Source: Hymenobacter siberiensis
GTDB lineage: Bacteria; Bacteroidota; Bacteroidia; Cytophagales; Hymenobacteraceae
Length of the DNA: 64,000 nucleotides
Direction of reading: 5' to 3'
Assembly (NCBI RefSeq): GCF_018967845.1
Contig: NZ_JAHLZZ010000001.1
Location: 1,426,001 to 1,490,000, forward strand
A model generated the notes under the pieces. The model was not told the origin of the DNA. It saw only the letters and a program-made list of their open reading frames with translations, and made no database searches. The position numbers and the translations under genes were made by a program. The first letter of the stretch is position 1, and every line of letters begins with the position of its first letter. Of this stretch, positions 6,980-15,813 are shown piece after piece.

Positions 6980-9900
6980 ATGTTCAATATCTTCATCCGG
7001 CGGCCGGTTTTATCGCTCGTTATTTCCCTATTCATCACCCTACTGGGGGTGGGGGCACTGTTTGTGCTGCCGGTTACGCAGTTTCCCGACATTGTGCCGC
7101 CATCCGTCACGGTGCGGGCCAAATACAATGGCGCCAATGCCGAAGTCTGCGCCAAGGCCGTGGCCACGCCGCTGGAGCGCGCCATCAACGGCGTACCGGG
7201 CATGACGTACATGAATACGGTGACGACCAACAACGGCACCACGCTGGTGGAGGTATTCTTCGAAGTGGGCACCGACCCCGACCTGGCTGCCGTGGCCGTG
7301 CAGAACCGCGTGACCACCATTATCGACGAATTGCCGGAGGAAGTTATCAAGGCCGGCGTGACCACTGAGAAGGAGGTAAACTCCATGCTACTCTACCTGA
7401 ACGTGGTGAGCGACGACAAGAGCGTGGGCGAGAAGTTTATCTACAACTTTGCAGATATCAACGTGTTGCAGGAGCTCAAGCGCATCAAAGGCGTGGGTTT
7501 GGCTGAGATTATGGGCAGCCGCGAATACGCCATGCGCGTGTGGCTCAAGCCCGACCGGATGCTGGCCTACAAGCTGGGGGCTGATGAGATTGTAACCGCC
7601 ATTCAGGCCCAGAATATTGAGGCGGCTCCCGGGCGTTCGGGCGAAAGCTCGGGCCAGGGCGCCCAGGCGCTGCAATACGTGCTGCGCTACACGGGCAAGC
7701 TTTTCGAGCCGGAGCAGTACCGCCAGCTGGTGGTGCGGGCCAACCCCGACGGCTCGGTGCTGCGCCTGCAGGACGTGGCCGACGTGGAATTCGGCGCGCA
7801 GACCTACCGCATGACTTCGAAATCGAACGGCCAGCCCTCGGCCGCCATCATGCTCAAGCAGCTGCCCGGCTCCAATGCTTCGGACGTAATTGACGCCGTG
7901 AAGGCGCGCATGGCCGAGCTGCAGAAAACCAACTTCCCGCCCGGCATGCGCTATAGCATCAGCTACGATGTATCACGCTTCCTCGATGCCAGTATTCACG
8001 AAGTGCTGCGCACGCTGGTCGAGGCATTTTTGCTGGTGTTCGTGATTGTATTCCTGTTTTTGCAGGACTGGCGCTCGACGCTGATTCCGGCGCTGGCCGT
8101 GCCGGTGGCGCTGGTGGGCACGCTGTTTTTCATGAAAATCATGGGCTTCAGCATCAACCTGCTCACCCTGTTTGCGCTGGTGCTGGCCATTGGCATTGTG
8201 GTCGATAACGCCATTGTGGTGGTGGAGGCCGTGCACGCCAAGATGCACGAGGAGCACCTCAGCGCCATGGACGCCACGTTGGCGGCCATGGGCGAAATCG
8301 GTGGGGCCATCATCGCCATCACGCTGGTGATGTCGGCGGTGTTTATTCCGGTGTCGTTTATGAGCGGGCCGGTGGGCGTGTTCTACCGGCAGTTTTCGCT
8401 CACGCTGGCCATTGCCATTGTCATTTCGGGCGTGAATGCCCTGACGCTCACGCCCGCCCTTTGTGCGCTTTTGCTGAAAGAGCCTAAAGAAGACAGCGAG
8501 CGCACGGGCCTGATGGGCCGGTTTTTCGCCGGCTTCAACCGCCGCTACGAAGCCTTTGCCGACCGCTACCAGGGGCTGGTGCGCACGGTGGCTTCGCGCC
8601 GCCTGATTACGGTGGCCATGCTGCTGTTCTTCTTCGCCGCCACCTGGGGCGTGAGCCGGATTCTGCCCACCGGCTTCATCCCGAGCGAGGACCAGGGCAT
8701 GGTGTACATCAACGTAACCACGCCGCCCGGCGCCACCGTGGAGCGCACCCAGCGCGTGCTCGATAAGGTGCAGCGCGTGGCCAGCAAGCTGGGTCCGGTA
8801 GAGTCGGTTTCGACCCTGGCCGGCTACAGCTTGCTCAACGACGTGTCGGGCGCCAGCTACGGCATGGGCATGATTAACCTCGCCGCCTGGGACAAGCGTG
8901 AGCAGTCGACCACCGACATCATCAACGAGCTGAAAGCCAAAACCCGCGGCATCACCGATGCCCAGATTCAGTTCTTCACGCCGCCCACGGTGCCGGGCTT
9001 CGGCAACGCCGGCGGCTTCGACTTCCGGGTGCTGGACCGCACCGGGCGCGGCGATTTGCAGCAGACCGCGAAAGTTACGCAGCGCTTCATCAAGGCCCTG
9101 AACGCTACGCCGGCCATCGAGGGCACGTTCTCCGGCTTCGACCCCAATTTCCCGCAGTACCTCATCCACCTCGATACCGACCTGGCCGCCAAAAAAGGCG
9201 TGACCGTGGAGCGGGCCATGAGCACCCTGCAAACCCTGATGGGCGCGAACTACGCCTCCAACTTCATCCGCTTCGGCCAGATGTATAAGGTGATGGTGCA
9301 GGCCCTGCCCAGCGCCCGCACCCAGCCCGAAGACGTGCTGAAACTGTACGTGAAAAACGACCGGGGTGAGATGGTGCCCTTTGCCACGTTCCTGCGCCTG
9401 GAGCGCGTGTACGGCCCCGAGCAGCTCACCCGCTACAACATGTACACATCGGCTCAGGTGAACGGCGACGCCGCCCCCGGCTACTCCTCCGGCGATGCCG
9501 TGAAGACCATTCAGGAAGTGGCCGCTAAGGAATTGCCGCGCGGCTACAGCTACGAATGGAGCGGCATGACCCGCGAGCAAATCATCTCCGGCAACCAGGC
9601 ACTCTACGTGTTCGGCGTGGTGCTCATTTTCGTGTACCTGCTGCTGGCGGCGCAGTACGAAAGCTTCCTGCTGCCCCTGCCGGTGCTGCTGAGCCTGCCC
9701 ACGGGCATTTTCGGCGCCTTTCTGGCGCTCAAGCTGCTGGGCCTCGAAAACAACATTTACGCCCAGGTGGCGCTGGTGATGCTGGTGGGCCTGCTGGGCA
9801 AAAACGCCATCCTCATCATCGAATTCGCGGTGCTGCGCCGCAAGGAAGGCCTCTCGGCCCTCGACGCGGCCGTGGAAGGCGCCCGCTCCCGCCTGCGCCC

Positions 9901-10138
9901 CATCCTGATGACGTCGTTCGCCTTCGTGGCTGGCCTCATCCCGCTCTGCATTGCCGATGGCGCGGGCGCGATGGGCAACCGCTCCATTGGTACCGCCGCT
10001 GCCGGCGGCATGTTCATCGGCACCATCTTCGGGGTAATCCTGATTCCGGGGCTGTACGTGCTGTTTTCGCGTGGGAAGAAGGAGAAAGTGGAAGAGCCGC
10101 TTTCAGAGGAGGAAGTGCGCGAGGCAGCCCACGCGTAA
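6980..10138 (+). CDS. RND multidrug efflux permease (HAE1/AcrB-like)
   Basis: A full-length 1052-residue RND transporter starting MFNIFIRRPVLSLVISLF, with twelve membrane segments in the usual order: one, a large periplasmic loop (about 30-340), six, a second large loop (about 560-870), five. The proton-relay segment reads GIVVDNAIVVVEAV, so the first Asp (409) is kept but the position of the second Asp of AcrB (408 there) is Asn410. The conserved Lys is present in LLGKNAILIIEF. It should export hydrophobic or amphiphilic compounds from the periplasm or membrane into the channel, driven by protons. It forms a tripartite system with the adaptor upstream and the outer-membrane factor downstream. 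The C-terminal tail is short, acidic and cytoplasmic. Confidence 0.95.
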   Translation: MFNIFIRRPVLSLVISLFITLLGVGALFVLPVTQFPDIVPPSVTVRAKYNGANAEVCAKAVATPLERAINGVPGMTYMNTVTTNNGTTLVEVFFEVGTDPDLAAVAVQNRVTTIIDELPEEVIKAGVTTEKEVNSMLLYLNVVSDDKSVGEKFIYNFADINVLQELKRIKGVGLAEIMGSREYAMRVWLKPDRMLAYKLGADEIVTAIQAQNIEAAPGRSGESSGQGAQALQYVLRYTGKLFEPEQYRQLVVRANPDGSVLRLQDVADVEFGAQTYRMTSKSNGQPSAAIMLKQLPGSNASDVIDAVKARMAELQKTNFPPGMRYSISYDVSRFLDASIHEVLRTLVEAFLLVFVIVFLFLQDWRSTLIPALAVPVALVGTLFFMKIMGFSINLLTLFALVLAIGIVVDNAIVVVEAVHAKMHEEHLSAMDATLAAMGEIGGAIIAITLVMSAVFIPVSFMSGPVGVFYRQFSLTLAIAIVISGVNALTLTPALCALLLKEPKEDSERTGLMGRFFAGFNRRYEAFADRYQGLVRTVASRRLITVAMLLFFFAATWGVSRILPTGFIPSEDQGMVYINVTTPPGATVERTQRVLDKVQRVASKLGPVESVSTLAGYSLLNDVSGASYGMGMINLAAWDKREQSTTDIINELKAKTRGITDAQIQFFTPPTVPGFGNAGGFDFRVLDRTGRGDLQQTAKVTQRFIKALNATPAIEGTFSGFDPNFPQYLIHLDTDLAAKKGVTVERAMSTLQTLMGANYASNFIRFGQMYKVMVQALPSARTQPEDVLKLYVKNDRGEMVPFATFLRLERVYGPEQLTRYNMYTSAQVNGDAAPGYSSGDAVKTIQEVAAKELPRGYSYEWSGMTREQIISGNQALYVFGVVLIFVYLLLAAQYESFLLPLPVLLSLPTGIFGAFLALKLLGLENNIYAQVALVMLVGLLGKNAILIIEFAVLRRKEGLSALDAAVEGARSRLRPILMTSFAFVAGLIPLCIADGAGAMGNRSIGTAAAGGMFIGTIFGVILIPGLYVLFSRGKKEKVEEPLSEEEVREAAHA

Positions 10139-10330
10139 CCTCACCCCCCGGCCCCCCCTCTCCCGCAGAGAGGGGGAGCCAGACGACTTGTAGCACATGC
10201 TTCAGCTTGTGCAATAGAAAACTAAAACTGATTTATGTCTCTGATTCACTCATTCCTTTTTTCTGATACAAACTCAACAACGAGTCGTCAGGCTCCCCCT
10301 CTCCAGCGGAGAGGGGGCCGGGGGGTGAGG
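10139..10330. repeat. Long imperfect inverted repeat between pump and channel genes
   Basis: About 50 bases directly after the pump stop (CCTCACCCCCCGGCCCCC... GAGGGGGAGCC) are the near-exact complement of bases 10281-10330 (...GGCTCCCCCTCTCC... GGGGGGTGAGG). The loop holds a smaller hairpin (GCACATGCTTCAGCTTGTGC). The right arm runs into the likely start of the channel gene. Confidence 0.75.
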
Positions 10331-11740
10331 CGAACGTTAGGTGGCCTCCTGCTTTTCTTAACAAGCTGCACTGCCTCCCTCCCCCTCGTCACCCAGCCCC
10401 GCGCCACGGCCGTCCCCACCGCCTTTCAGAACCCGGCCACCGACACCGCCACCATCGCCCGGCTCGACTGGCAGCGATTCTTCGCCGACTCAGCCCTGGT
10501 TTCCCTCATCGACACCGCCCTCCGTGCCAACCCCGACCTCGCCATTGCCCTGCAACGGGTGGAGCAGGCCCGCGCCGGCCTGCTGGCCGCCCGGGGTGCC
10601 CTGTACCCGCAGGTGAGCGCCGGCGGTGTGGGCAGCCTCGATAAGTTTGCCGACTACAGCGGCGTGGGCAACACCGACACCAACGACGGCCGCCGCCTGC
10701 CCAGCCTCGTGCCCGACCTGTTTGTGGGCTTCCGCAGCACCTGGGAGATTGACCTCTGGGGCAAGCTGCGCAGCCGTCGCAAGGCCGCCTACGCCCGCTT
10801 GCTGGCCACTGAGCAGGGCCGACGCCTGGTGCAAACTGCGTTGGTAGCCCAGGTGGCCAGCGGCTACTACGAGCTGCTGACCTACGACAACCAGTTGGCC
10901 GTGCTCGAAAAAAACCGCGCCTACCAGGAGCGGGCCCTCGAAGTGGTGAAAATCCAGAAGCTGGGTGGGCGGGCCACCGAGCTAGCCGTGCAGCAGTTTG
11001 CCGCCCAGCTGCTGCGCACCCGCAGCCTGGCGGCTGAGGCTCGCCAGCGCATTGCCGCCGCCGAGAACACCATCAACCGCCTGTTGGGCCGCTACCCGCA
11101 GCCCATTCGGCGCGGCCGGGCCCTCACCATGCAGGCGGTGCCCGCTGCGGTATCGGCTGGCCTGCCTGCCACCATGCTCCTGCGCCGGCCCGATGTGCAG
11201 CAGGCCGAGCTCCAGCTCACCGCCGCCCGCGCCGACGTGGCCGCCGCCCGCGCCGCCTTCCTGCCCTCGCTCACGCTGGGGCCCTACCTCGGCGTGAATG
11301 CCTACACGCCGGCTCTGCTCTTTAGTGCGCCCGGCTCGCTGGCCTACGGCCTGCTGGCCGGCGTGGCCGCCCCGGTATTCAACCGCAGCGCCATGCGGGC
11401 CAACTATGCCCGTAGCGCCGCCGAACATCGCGCCGCCTACCTCAACTACCAAAAAAACATTCAAATCGGCTTTGAGGAAGTGACTACCAACCTGCGCGGC
11501 CTCGAAAACTACCGCGAAGTAGCCGACCTGCGCCAGCAAGAGGTCAACGCCCTCACCAATGCCGTGGCCACGGCCAACGACCTCTACCGCGCCAACTACG
11601 CCACCTACATCGAAGTCATCACCGCCCAGCGCAGCGTGCTCGATGCCGAGCTGAACCTGACGGCCGCCCGCCGCCAGCAGTTCCTGCTGCTGATTGACCT
11701 ATACCGCGCCCTCGGCGGCGGCTGGACGGCCGCGCAGTAA
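10325..11740 (+). CDS. TolC/NodT-family outer-membrane efflux lipoprotein
   Basis: Outer-membrane factor of the RND system. An ATG at 10235 is in frame, but its first 30 codons lie in the loop and right arm of the inverted repeat and look non-native. A GTG at 10325 gives VRRTLGGLLLFLTSC, a compact lipoprotein signal with the lipobox Cys at residue 15 and a product of about 471 residues, so that start is preferred. Two outer-membrane-efflux repeats with long helices are seen, for example VEQARAGLLAARGALYPQVS and LTAARADVAAARAAFLPSL, in the usual twofold arrangement. LLRRPDVQQAEL is a family hallmark. It should form the trimeric channel for substrates delivered by the pump. Start uncertain, family certain. 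Confidence 0.88.
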   Translation: MRRTLGGLLLFLTSCTASLPLVTQPRATAVPTAFQNPATDTATIARLDWQRFFADSALVSLIDTALRANPDLAIALQRVEQARAGLLAARGALYPQVSAGGVGSLDKFADYSGVGNTDTNDGRRLPSLVPDLFVGFRSTWEIDLWGKLRSRRKAAYARLLATEQGRRLVQTALVAQVASGYYELLTYDNQLAVLEKNRAYQERALEVVKIQKLGGRATELAVQQFAAQLLRTRSLAAEARQRIAAAENTINRLLGRYPQPIRRGRALTMQAVPAAVSAGLPATMLLRRPDVQQAELQLTAARADVAAARAAFLPSLTLGPYLGVNAYTPALLFSAPGSLAYGLLAGVAAPVFNRSAMRANYARSAAEHRAAYLNYQKNIQIGFEEVTTNLRGLENYREVADLRQQEVNALTNAVATANDLYRANYATYIEVITAQRSVLDAELNLTAARRQQFLLLIDLYRALGGGWTAAQ

Positions 11741-11749
11741 CCGCCTGAT

Positions 11750-11806
11750 TTGCCCACGCTTTTGCCTGCGTATGCTACCAGCACGCGCCGGCAAAAGCGT
11801 GGGCAA
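11750..11806. terminator. 17-bp hairpin after the efflux operon
   Basis: TTGCCCACGCTTTTGCC (11750-11766) is complementary to 11790-11806, with a 23-base loop, ten bases after the channel gene stop. There is no clear U-tract, so it may be an mRNA-stabilising hairpin or weak terminator. Confidence 0.5.
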
Positions 11807-11846
11807 TCCGTTTCTGATGGCCAATATCCCGTATACCCTTTTTCCT

Positions 11847-12167
11847 ATGCCCACTTTGCCTCCGCTGCCTGCTCCCCACCTCACCCTCCGCGACGAGCTG
11901 GCGTTGGAGCGCACCAACCTGGCCAACGAGCGTACCTGGCTGGCGTACCTGCGCACGGGCATGGCGCTGGTGATTGCGGGCCTGTCGCTAATTAATTTCT
12001 TTCGGGAGTATGTTTTTGTGTGGATTGGGGCCTTTTTCATCCCATTTGGGCTGGCCCTGGTGGCGCTGGGCTGGGTCCGGTTTCGGACCAAGTACCGCCG
12101 CATCAACGCCGCATTGCGGGCCCGGCAGGTACGTGAAGCCGCGTATGCTTCACTGGCTCCGGTCTGA
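11847..12167 (+). CDS. DUF202 family small membrane protein
   Basis: A 106-residue protein from ATG 11847; an in-frame ATG at 11817 would add ten residues. The N-terminal LRDELALERTNLANERTWLA followed by YLRTGMALVIAGLSLINFF is the DUF202 signature. Two membrane segments are visible at about residues 34-54 and 58-78, followed by a basic cytoplasmic tail. In YidH-type proteins and VTC polyphosphate synthase this domain is a small membrane module; the molecular role is unclear. The stop codon (GTC TGA) lies inside the left arm of the palindromic element at 12159, so the last residues were probably supplied by that element. Confidence 0.8.
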   Translation: MPTLPPLPAPHLTLRDELALERTNLANERTWLAYLRTGMALVIAGLSLINFFREYVFVWIGAFFIPFGLALVALGWVRFRTKYRRINAALRARQVREAAYASLAPV

Positions 12168-12252
12168 CCGCCCCAGGCGGTCTGACTGGTTGTTGTAACA
12201 ACGATTTCGACCTCACTTCAACCGGTCTGACCGCCTGGGGCGGTCAGACCGG
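12159..12252. repeat. Palindromic element, B core, copy 1
   Basis: Left arm CCGGTCTGACCGCCCCAGGCGGTCTGAC and right arm GGTCTGACCGCCTGGGGCGGTCAGACC; each arm is itself a palindrome around CGCC(N)GGCG. Similar double palindromes occur at 15597, 17716, 32528, 43500 and 55710. It supplies the stop codon of the DUF202 gene. Confidence 0.75.
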
Positions 12253-12278
12253 TGGTCCTGCCACACTGATAATTAAAA

Positions 12279-12303
12279 CGGGCTTCCGCCCGCTCCTTTT
12301 TTT
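12279..12303 (+). terminator. Rho-independent terminator after the DUF202 gene
   Basis: CGGGC-TTCC-GCCCG stem-loop (12279-12292) followed by CTCC and a run of seven T (12297-12303). It is correctly oriented for the plus-strand efflux/DUF202 region. Confidence 0.65.
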
Positions 12304-12319
12304 CTCGCGTTCTGTCTTT

Positions 12320-12469
12320 GAAGCTGTTTAGAAAGTCCCCGAACGGTCATGCAGCGCGCAGCAAAACATCTTGCTCGCATCGTCAGGCCCGTTCAACGAT
12401 GCGAGCAAGATGCTTCGCTGCGCGCTGCATGACCGTTTGAGTACCTTTTGTGACTTTCTAAACAACTCC
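12320..12469 (+). repeat. Palindromic element, A type, copy 3 (nested core)
   Basis: Termini GAAGCTGTTTAGAAAGTC and GACTTTCTAAACAACTCC enclose CGAACGGTCATGCAGCGCGC arms. Inside these lies a further palindrome, CATCTTGCTCGCATCG, with its complement. The same nested inner segment is in the copy at 21285. It ends 24 bases before the trehalose gene. Confidence 0.8.
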
Positions 12470-12493
12470 TTTGGCTGATTCAGCCCTTCTGCT

Positions 12494-14674
12494 ATGTCAA
12501 AAACGATTATTGTTTCTAACCGTCTTCCCACCAAAGTTCAGCGTACCGACGACGGCCTCACTTTTCAGCCCAGCGAGGGCGGCTTGGCCACTGGCCTGGG
12601 CTCCATCTATCGCCAGGGCGACAACGTGTGGGTGGGCTGGCCCGGCCTGTTTGTGCACGACGAATCCGAGGAAAGCTTCATTACCCAGGAGCTGCACGCC
12701 GACAACATGGCCCCGGTTTTCCTCACCGAAGACGAAATCAGGGACTATTACGAGGGTTTCAGCAACTCCACGCTCTGGCCCACTTTTCATTATTTCACCG
12801 AGTTTTCTACTTACGTCGACGAGCACTGGGACGCCTACGTGGCCGTGAACGAGAAATTTTGCAAGGCCGTGCTGGCCCAGTCCGGCCCCGACGACATTAT
12901 CTGGGTGCACGATTACCAGCTGCTGCTGCTGCCCGAGCTGCTGCGCCGCGCCCGGCCCCGGGCCACCATCGGCTTCTTCCTGCACATCCCGTTTCCGTCG
13001 TACGAGCTGATTCGGGTGCTGCCCTGGCGCACGGAGCTGCTGCGCGGCATGCTGGGGGCCGATTTGATTGGCTTTCACACCTTTGGCTACATGCGCCACT
13101 TCCTCAGCGCGGTATCGCAGCAGCTGGGCCTGCCCAACCAGAACGGCCAGATTGAGACGCCCAGCCACACCGTGCGCGTCGATGCTTTCCCGATGGGCAT
13201 CGACTACGAGCGCTACGCCACGGCCGCCGCTTCGGAAGAAGCGCAGGCCCACACGGCCGAGTACCGGCAGGCGCTGGGCAACACCCGCGTCATCCTCAGC
13301 ATCGACCGCCTGGACTACACCAAGGGCATTCCGCAGCGCCTGCGGGCCTTTAATGAGCTGCTGGAGCGCTATCCCGAGTGGCGCGGGCAAGTGAGCCTGA
13401 TTATGGTGGTGGTGCCCTCGCGCGACCAGGTAGCGCAATATGCGTCGCTAAAAGAGGAGGTCGATGAACTGGTGGGCCGCATCAACGCCCAGTACCGCAC
13501 CATCAGCTGGAGCCCGGTGCACTACTTCTACCGCTCGTTTCCGTTGCCCGAGCTGGCGGCACTTTATGCCATGGCCGACGTGGGCCTGGTAACGCCTCTG
13601 CGCGACGGCATGAACTTGGTAGCCAAGGAGTACGTGGCCAGCCGGCTCGACCATCGGGGCGTGCTCATCTTGAGCGAGCGCGCCGGCGCGGCCCGCGAGC
13701 TGTCCGATGCCCTCATCATCAACCCGACCGACACCCGCGCCCTAGCCGAATCCCTGCACGAGGCCCTGGTGATGCCCGACGACGAGCAGGAACGCCGCAT
13801 GCGCAACATGCAGGCGCTGGTGCAGCGCTACAACGTGTTTGCCTGGACCAAACTTTTTATGAACCAGCTGGCCTATACCAAGATGAAGCAAGAAACCCTG
13901 GCCACGGCCAACCTCGACGAAGCCGCCACCGCCATGCTGCTGGCCGATTACCACGCTGCCGAGCAGCGCCTGCTGCTGCTCGACTACGACGGTACGCTCG
14001 TGCCCTTCCACCCCGACCCCACCCGCGCCGCCCCCGACCAGGAGCTGCGCCTGCTGCTGCGTGCCCTCACCGACAACCCGCAGAACCGCGTGGTGGTGAT
14101 TTCGGGCCGCGACCGTAACACCCTGCAAAAGTGGCTGGGCCACCTGCCGCTGCACTTCATTGCCGAGCACGGCGTGTGGCTGCGCGGGGCCGAAGCGACC
14201 GAATGGGAGCTGTTCCAACCCCTGCGCAACGACTGGAAGCGCGAGCTGCGCCCGGTGCTGGAAGTGTACGTGGCCCGCACCGCCGGCTCCTTCATCGAGG
14301 AGAAGGACTACTCGCTTGTCTGGCACTACCGCCGCGCCGATGCCGAGCTGGGCCCGGTACGCGCCCGCGAGTTGCTCAGCCACCTCAGCTTCATCACCGC
14401 CAACACCGATTTGCAGGTGCTGGAAGGCAATAAAGTGCTCGAAATCAAGAATGCCGGCATCAACAAAGGCACAGCGGCCGTGCGCTGGCTGGGCCAATAC
14501 GAGCCCGGCTTCATGCTGGCCATCGGCGACGACCGCACCGACGAGGATACCTTCCGTGCCTTGCCGCCCGAAGCCTACACCGTGCGCGTGGGTCAGGCCC
14601 AACACTCGGCCGCCCGCTTCCACATCGCCTCGCCCACGGATGTGCGGAAGCTCCTGCGACAATTGATTGTGTGA
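12494..14674 (+). CDS. otsA-otsB: Bifunctional trehalose-6-phosphate synthase/phosphatase
   Basis: A 726-residue fusion of the two steps of trehalose synthesis. Residues 1 to about 470 are a GT20 synthase (UDP- or other NDP-glucose plus glucose-6-phosphate to trehalose-6-phosphate), starting KTIIVSNRLPTKV, with the N-terminal GGLATGL loop, HDYQLLLLPELL, and the nucleotide-site stretch LRDGMNLVAKEY. Residues about 480-726 form a HAD-type phosphatase with catalytic DYDGT (Asp497, Asp499), VISGRD and the acidic GDDRTDED near the end. All key residues seem present, so the product should be cytosolic trehalose, an osmo- and desiccation protectant. The gene stands alone on the plus strand, with a GH15 hydrolase 1.1 kb downstream on the other strand, a common genomic pairing. 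Confidence 0.95.
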   Translation: MSKTIIVSNRLPTKVQRTDDGLTFQPSEGGLATGLGSIYRQGDNVWVGWPGLFVHDESEESFITQELHADNMAPVFLTEDEIRDYYEGFSNSTLWPTFHYFTEFSTYVDEHWDAYVAVNEKFCKAVLAQSGPDDIIWVHDYQLLLLPELLRRARPRATIGFFLHIPFPSYELIRVLPWRTELLRGMLGADLIGFHTFGYMRHFLSAVSQQLGLPNQNGQIETPSHTVRVDAFPMGIDYERYATAAASEEAQAHTAEYRQALGNTRVILSIDRLDYTKGIPQRLRAFNELLERYPEWRGQVSLIMVVVPSRDQVAQYASLKEEVDELVGRINAQYRTISWSPVHYFYRSFPLPELAALYAMADVGLVTPLRDGMNLVAKEYVASRLDHRGVLILSERAGAARELSDALIINPTDTRALAESLHEALVMPDDEQERRMRNMQALVQRYNVFAWTKLFMNQLAYTKMKQETLATANLDEAATAMLLADYHAAEQRLLLLDYDGTLVPFHPDPTRAAPDQELRLLLRALTDNPQNRVVVISGRDRNTLQKWLGHLPLHFIAEHGVWLRGAEATEWELFQPLRNDWKRELRPVLEVYVARTAGSFIEEKDYSLVWHYRRADAELGPVRARELLSHLSFITANTDLQVLEGNKVLEIKNAGINKGTAAVRWLGQYEPGFMLAIGDDRTDEDTFRALPPEAYTVRVGQAQHSAARFHIASPTDVRKLLRQLIV

Positions 14675-14751
14675 TAACGAGGTAGAGACGCGACACTTCG
14701 CGTCGCGTCGTTGAACAATTCGAGTTGAACGACCAAAACCATGACGGATAC

Positions 14752-14815
14752 AAACGACATCAGCAACGAATAGAGGCGTGATACTTCACGTCTCTATTCG
14801 TTGCTGATGTCGTTT
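14752..14815. repeat. Perfect 24-bp inverted repeat, possible terminator
   Basis: Arms 14752-14775 and 14792-14815 are fully complementary and the 16-base loop (GCGTGATACTTCACGT) forms a further short stem. A smaller related palindrome (GAGACGCGACACTTCGCGTC) precedes it at about 14686. It lies in the convergent gap between the trehalose gene and the CMD-like gene; the flanking GAGACGCGA motif recurs at about 14882. Confidence 0.7.
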
Positions 14816-14912
14816 ACACGCTGGTTGAATCAGTGCGTTTAGCTCATTGGCTGCGTCAAATGGCCAGCCTTCGTTCAACGATGAGACGCGAGGTGTCGCG
14901 TCTCTACACCGT

Positions 14913-15509
14913 TCAGGCGTGCTTGCCGGGCGTCCAGCCGTGGCTGGCCAGCTGCTGCTCGCCCAGGGCCACGGCGCCGGGCTCCAGGTGCGTGCCCATT
15001 GAGTCGTTCCAGCGGTTTAGGTAGCCAAAGAGGCTGACGACGCCCAGTATTTCCACGATTTCGCCCTCGTTCCAGTGCTGGCGAAGGTTGCTGGCAATGG
15101 CCTCGTTCACGGCGTTGGGCACGGCCGAGGCGGCCACGGCAAAGTCCAGGGCCGCGCGCTCGGCCGGCGAGAAGGCGGCGTGCGTGGCATATTCCCAGAT
15201 GTGGTCCATCTGCTCCTGCTCGGCTCCGTAGCGGCCGGCAGCCAGCATGGTGTGGGCTTGGCAGTACTGGCAACCCGCCGCCAGGCTGCTCACGTAGCCG
15301 ATGAGGCGCTTGAGGGCACTGCTCACGCGGCCGTGGTTGGCCATCACGGCCTTATTCAGCTCAATAAACGCCGTGGCAATGGCCGGCCGGTGCTGCATAG
15401 TAAGCACGCTGTTGGGGCAGAAACCCAGCGTTTCGTTGAAAAAAGTGGCCAGCTGCGCTACTTCGGCATTGGCATCGGGAGGCAGGGGCGCTACGAGGGG
15501 GAGGGACAT
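14913..15509 (-). CDS. Carboxymuconolactone decarboxylase/AhpD-like protein
   Basis: A 198-residue all-alpha protein of the CMD superfamily. The redox motif is CQYCQAH (Cys80, Cys83, His86), the AhpD/peroxidase-related arrangement, so a thiol peroxidase or alkylhydroperoxidase-like activity is more likely than decarboxylation. Preceding IGYVSSLAAG and later LNRWNDSMGTHLEP fit the peroxidase-related branch. No signal peptide, so cytosolic. It stands alone on the minus strand. Probable role is oxidative-stress defence, inferred from the family and the surrounding stress genes. Confidence 0.82.
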   Translation of the reverse strand: MSLPLVAPLPPDANAEVAQLATFFNETLGFCPNSVLTMQHRPAIATAFIELNKAVMANHGRVSSALKRLIGYVSSLAAGCQYCQAHTMLAAGRYGAEQEQMDHIWEYATHAAFSPAERAALDFAVAASAVPNAVNEAIASNLRQHWNEGEIVEILGVVSLFGYLNRWNDSMGTHLEPGAVALGEQQLASHGWTPGKHA

Positions 15510-15596
15510 GGGAGGAGAAATAATGGCAACGAATGGCCGCGCAAAGCTGCGTCAAAATAAGCGTTTCCGCTTTAGTCCGGCAGATTGCCAGTCCAT

Positions 15597-15750
15597 GAAG
15601 CTATTTAGGAAGTCGGCGCTGGTTCGTTGCTCCGGTCCGACCGCCCTAGGCGGTCCGACCGGTTGCCGCCAGAACGCCGCCAGCGGTTGTGCGACCGATG
15701 CTAACGACAACCGGTCGGACCGGAATAACGCGACGTCCTAAACAGACTCC
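15597..15750 (+). repeat. Composite palindromic element: A-type ends, B-type core (copy 2)
   Basis: Left end GAAGCTATTTAGGAAGTC and right end GACGTCCTAAACAGACTCC are variants of the A-type termini, but the core is the B-type palindrome GGTCCGACCGCCCTAGGCGG with its complement. The loop (GCCAGAACGCCGCCAGCGG...) is the reverse complement of the loop in the copy at 17716. Confidence 0.8.
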
Positions 15751-15753
15751 AAC

Positions 15754-15797
15754 AAAAAGGACGTCCTGCTGAGCCAGTTCAGCAGGACGTCCTTTTT
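15754..15797 (-). terminator. Strong terminator hairpin of the GH15 gene
   Basis: A perfect 19-bp stem (15754-15772 with 15779-15797) with a six-base loop, A/T-rich ends giving a U-tract in both directions. It lies 16 bases beyond the GH15 stop on the minus strand. Confidence 0.75.
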
Positions 15798-15813
15798 TAT
15801 TGGTCTACTCACT

